Below the pieces are notes generated by a model. The model had not been told where the DNA came from. It searched no databases and saw nothing but the letters and a program-made list of their open reading frames with translations. This document shows positions 6,466 through 6,602 of a stretch of 6,602 nucleotides of DNA, one piece after another. The first letter of the stretch is position 1, and every line of letters starts with the position of its first letter. The stretch covers positions 1 to 6,602 of the forward strand of contig JBGTKH010000628.1 in NCBI GenBank assembly GCA_041744735.1, read 5' to 3'. Both the position numbers and the translations under genes were made by a program. The stretch is from JBGTKH01 sp041744735 (lineage in GTDB: Bacteria; Planctomycetota; Planctomycetia; Pirellulales; Pirellulaceae).

Positions 6466-6522
6466 TGGTAATGCACCGGTCTCTTAAACCGGACGATGTG
6501 GGTTCGATGCCCACCGGTCCCA
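6456..6522 (+). tRNA. tRNA-Lys(CTT)-like gene with defective or minimal 5' half
   Basis: The anticodon arm is perfect: CCGGT (6476-6480) and ACCGG (6488-6492) enclose CTCTTAA, giving anticodon CTT (6483-6485) for lysine codon AAG. A five-base variable loop follows, then a T-arm GTGGG/CCCAC (6498-6502 and 6510-6514) around TTCGATG, and an acceptor strand CGGTCCC (6515-6521) with A6522. No encoded CCA. The 5' half is abnormal: no GGGACCG partner exists. GGATT (6456-6460) can pair only partly with the 3' strand, and the D-arm is at best CAT/ATG around GGTA. It is either a truncated tRNA fused to the preceding tRNA-Phe segment or an unusual small tRNA. Function doubtful. Confidence 0.45.
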
Positions 6523-6533
6523 CTGGACGAATT

Positions 6534-6602
6534 ACGAAGGACGAAGGACGAAAGGGGAACGGAATAAACATGATTGTTGTTTTCTGCCTTCGTCCTTTGT
6601 CC
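6534..6602. repeat. inverted repeat of degenerate ACGAAGG heptamers, cut by window end
   Basis: The left arm has ACGAAGG at 6534-6540 and 6541-6547 and ACGAAAG at 6548-6554; GGACGAA also occurs at 6525-6531. The right arm (6587-6602) reads CCTTCGTCCTTTGTCC. Positions 6539-6552 pair continuously with 6589-6602, with one G-T pair, around a spacer of about 32 bases. The right arm may continue beyond the window. Confidence 0.65.

Noticed and set aside
6407..6522. A single tRNA with an intron
   Set aside because: Both anticodon arms are complete, the two acceptor strands pair poorly, and no intron type with these boundaries is recognisable.
6380..6571. Minus-strand frame reading GIEPTSSGL and ALDRLSYRP
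   Set aside because: These peptide strings are what tRNA sequences give when translated in reverse; the DNA is explained by the tRNA-like locus and the heptamer repeat.
1..6602. CRISPR array or insertion sequence
   Set aside because: No spaced direct repeats of CRISPR length, no transposase frame and no paired terminal repeats with target duplications were seen.

Overview
The window looks like a planctomycete chromosome. The signs are a high-GC coding style with few Shine-Dalgarno sites, a secreted FAD-dependent oxidoreductase carrying a C-terminal pair of EF-hand calcium loops, and a short tandem GGACGAA-type heptamer repeat of the kind I associate with planctomycete intergenic DNA. This assignment is inference from gene style; no marker gene is present.

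Layout. (1) Positions 2-187 hold the last codons of an unrecognised gene. It overlaps by ATGA with (2) a large SNF2/RapA-like DEAH helicase (184-2883, + strand, 899 aa), so the two form a translationally coupled pair whose first member is mostly outside the window. The helicase has all core motifs, plus a long insert in its second lobe that contains a textbook EF-hand-type loop. (3) Convergent to it, on the - strand, is a small soluble protein (2991-3341, 116 aa) with a DUF5678-like core and a recognisable sigma70-type promoter (3380-3408). (4) Positions 3342-3700 are a divergent intergenic region that may hold a decayed gene end. (5) A secreted FAD_oxidored-family enzyme (3701-5653, + strand, 650 aa) follows. 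(6) It is followed within 8 bp by a secreted nucleoside hydrolase-like ORF (5662-6168, 168 aa). That ORF keeps the N-terminal metal-binding motif and C-terminal family blocks but appears to have lost the middle of the protein, and its last codons run into unrelated DNA.

The right end (6131-6602) is non-coding and unusual. An ECF-sigma-type promoter overlaps the hydrolase stop codon. About 200 nt later there is a strong Rho-independent terminator (6369-6402) with no convincing gene between, so the interval could encode a small RNA. After it comes a chimeric tRNA locus: the 5' part of a tRNA-Phe(GAA) followed by the 3' part of a tRNA-Lys(CTT), as if a deletion had joined two tandem tRNA genes. 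The window ends in an inverted repeat built from degenerate heptamers.

Functionally there are two unrelated parts. The left part is a helicase operon that may act on foreign or damaged nucleic acid; it resembles helicases found in defence islands, but there is no decisive partner in view. The right part is a pair of exported catabolic-type enzymes, the second apparently decaying, next to a rearranged RNA-gene segment. The clustering of a decayed hydrolase, an orphan promoter, a fused tRNA and a repeat suggests that the right end has been a site of repeated deletion or recombination.
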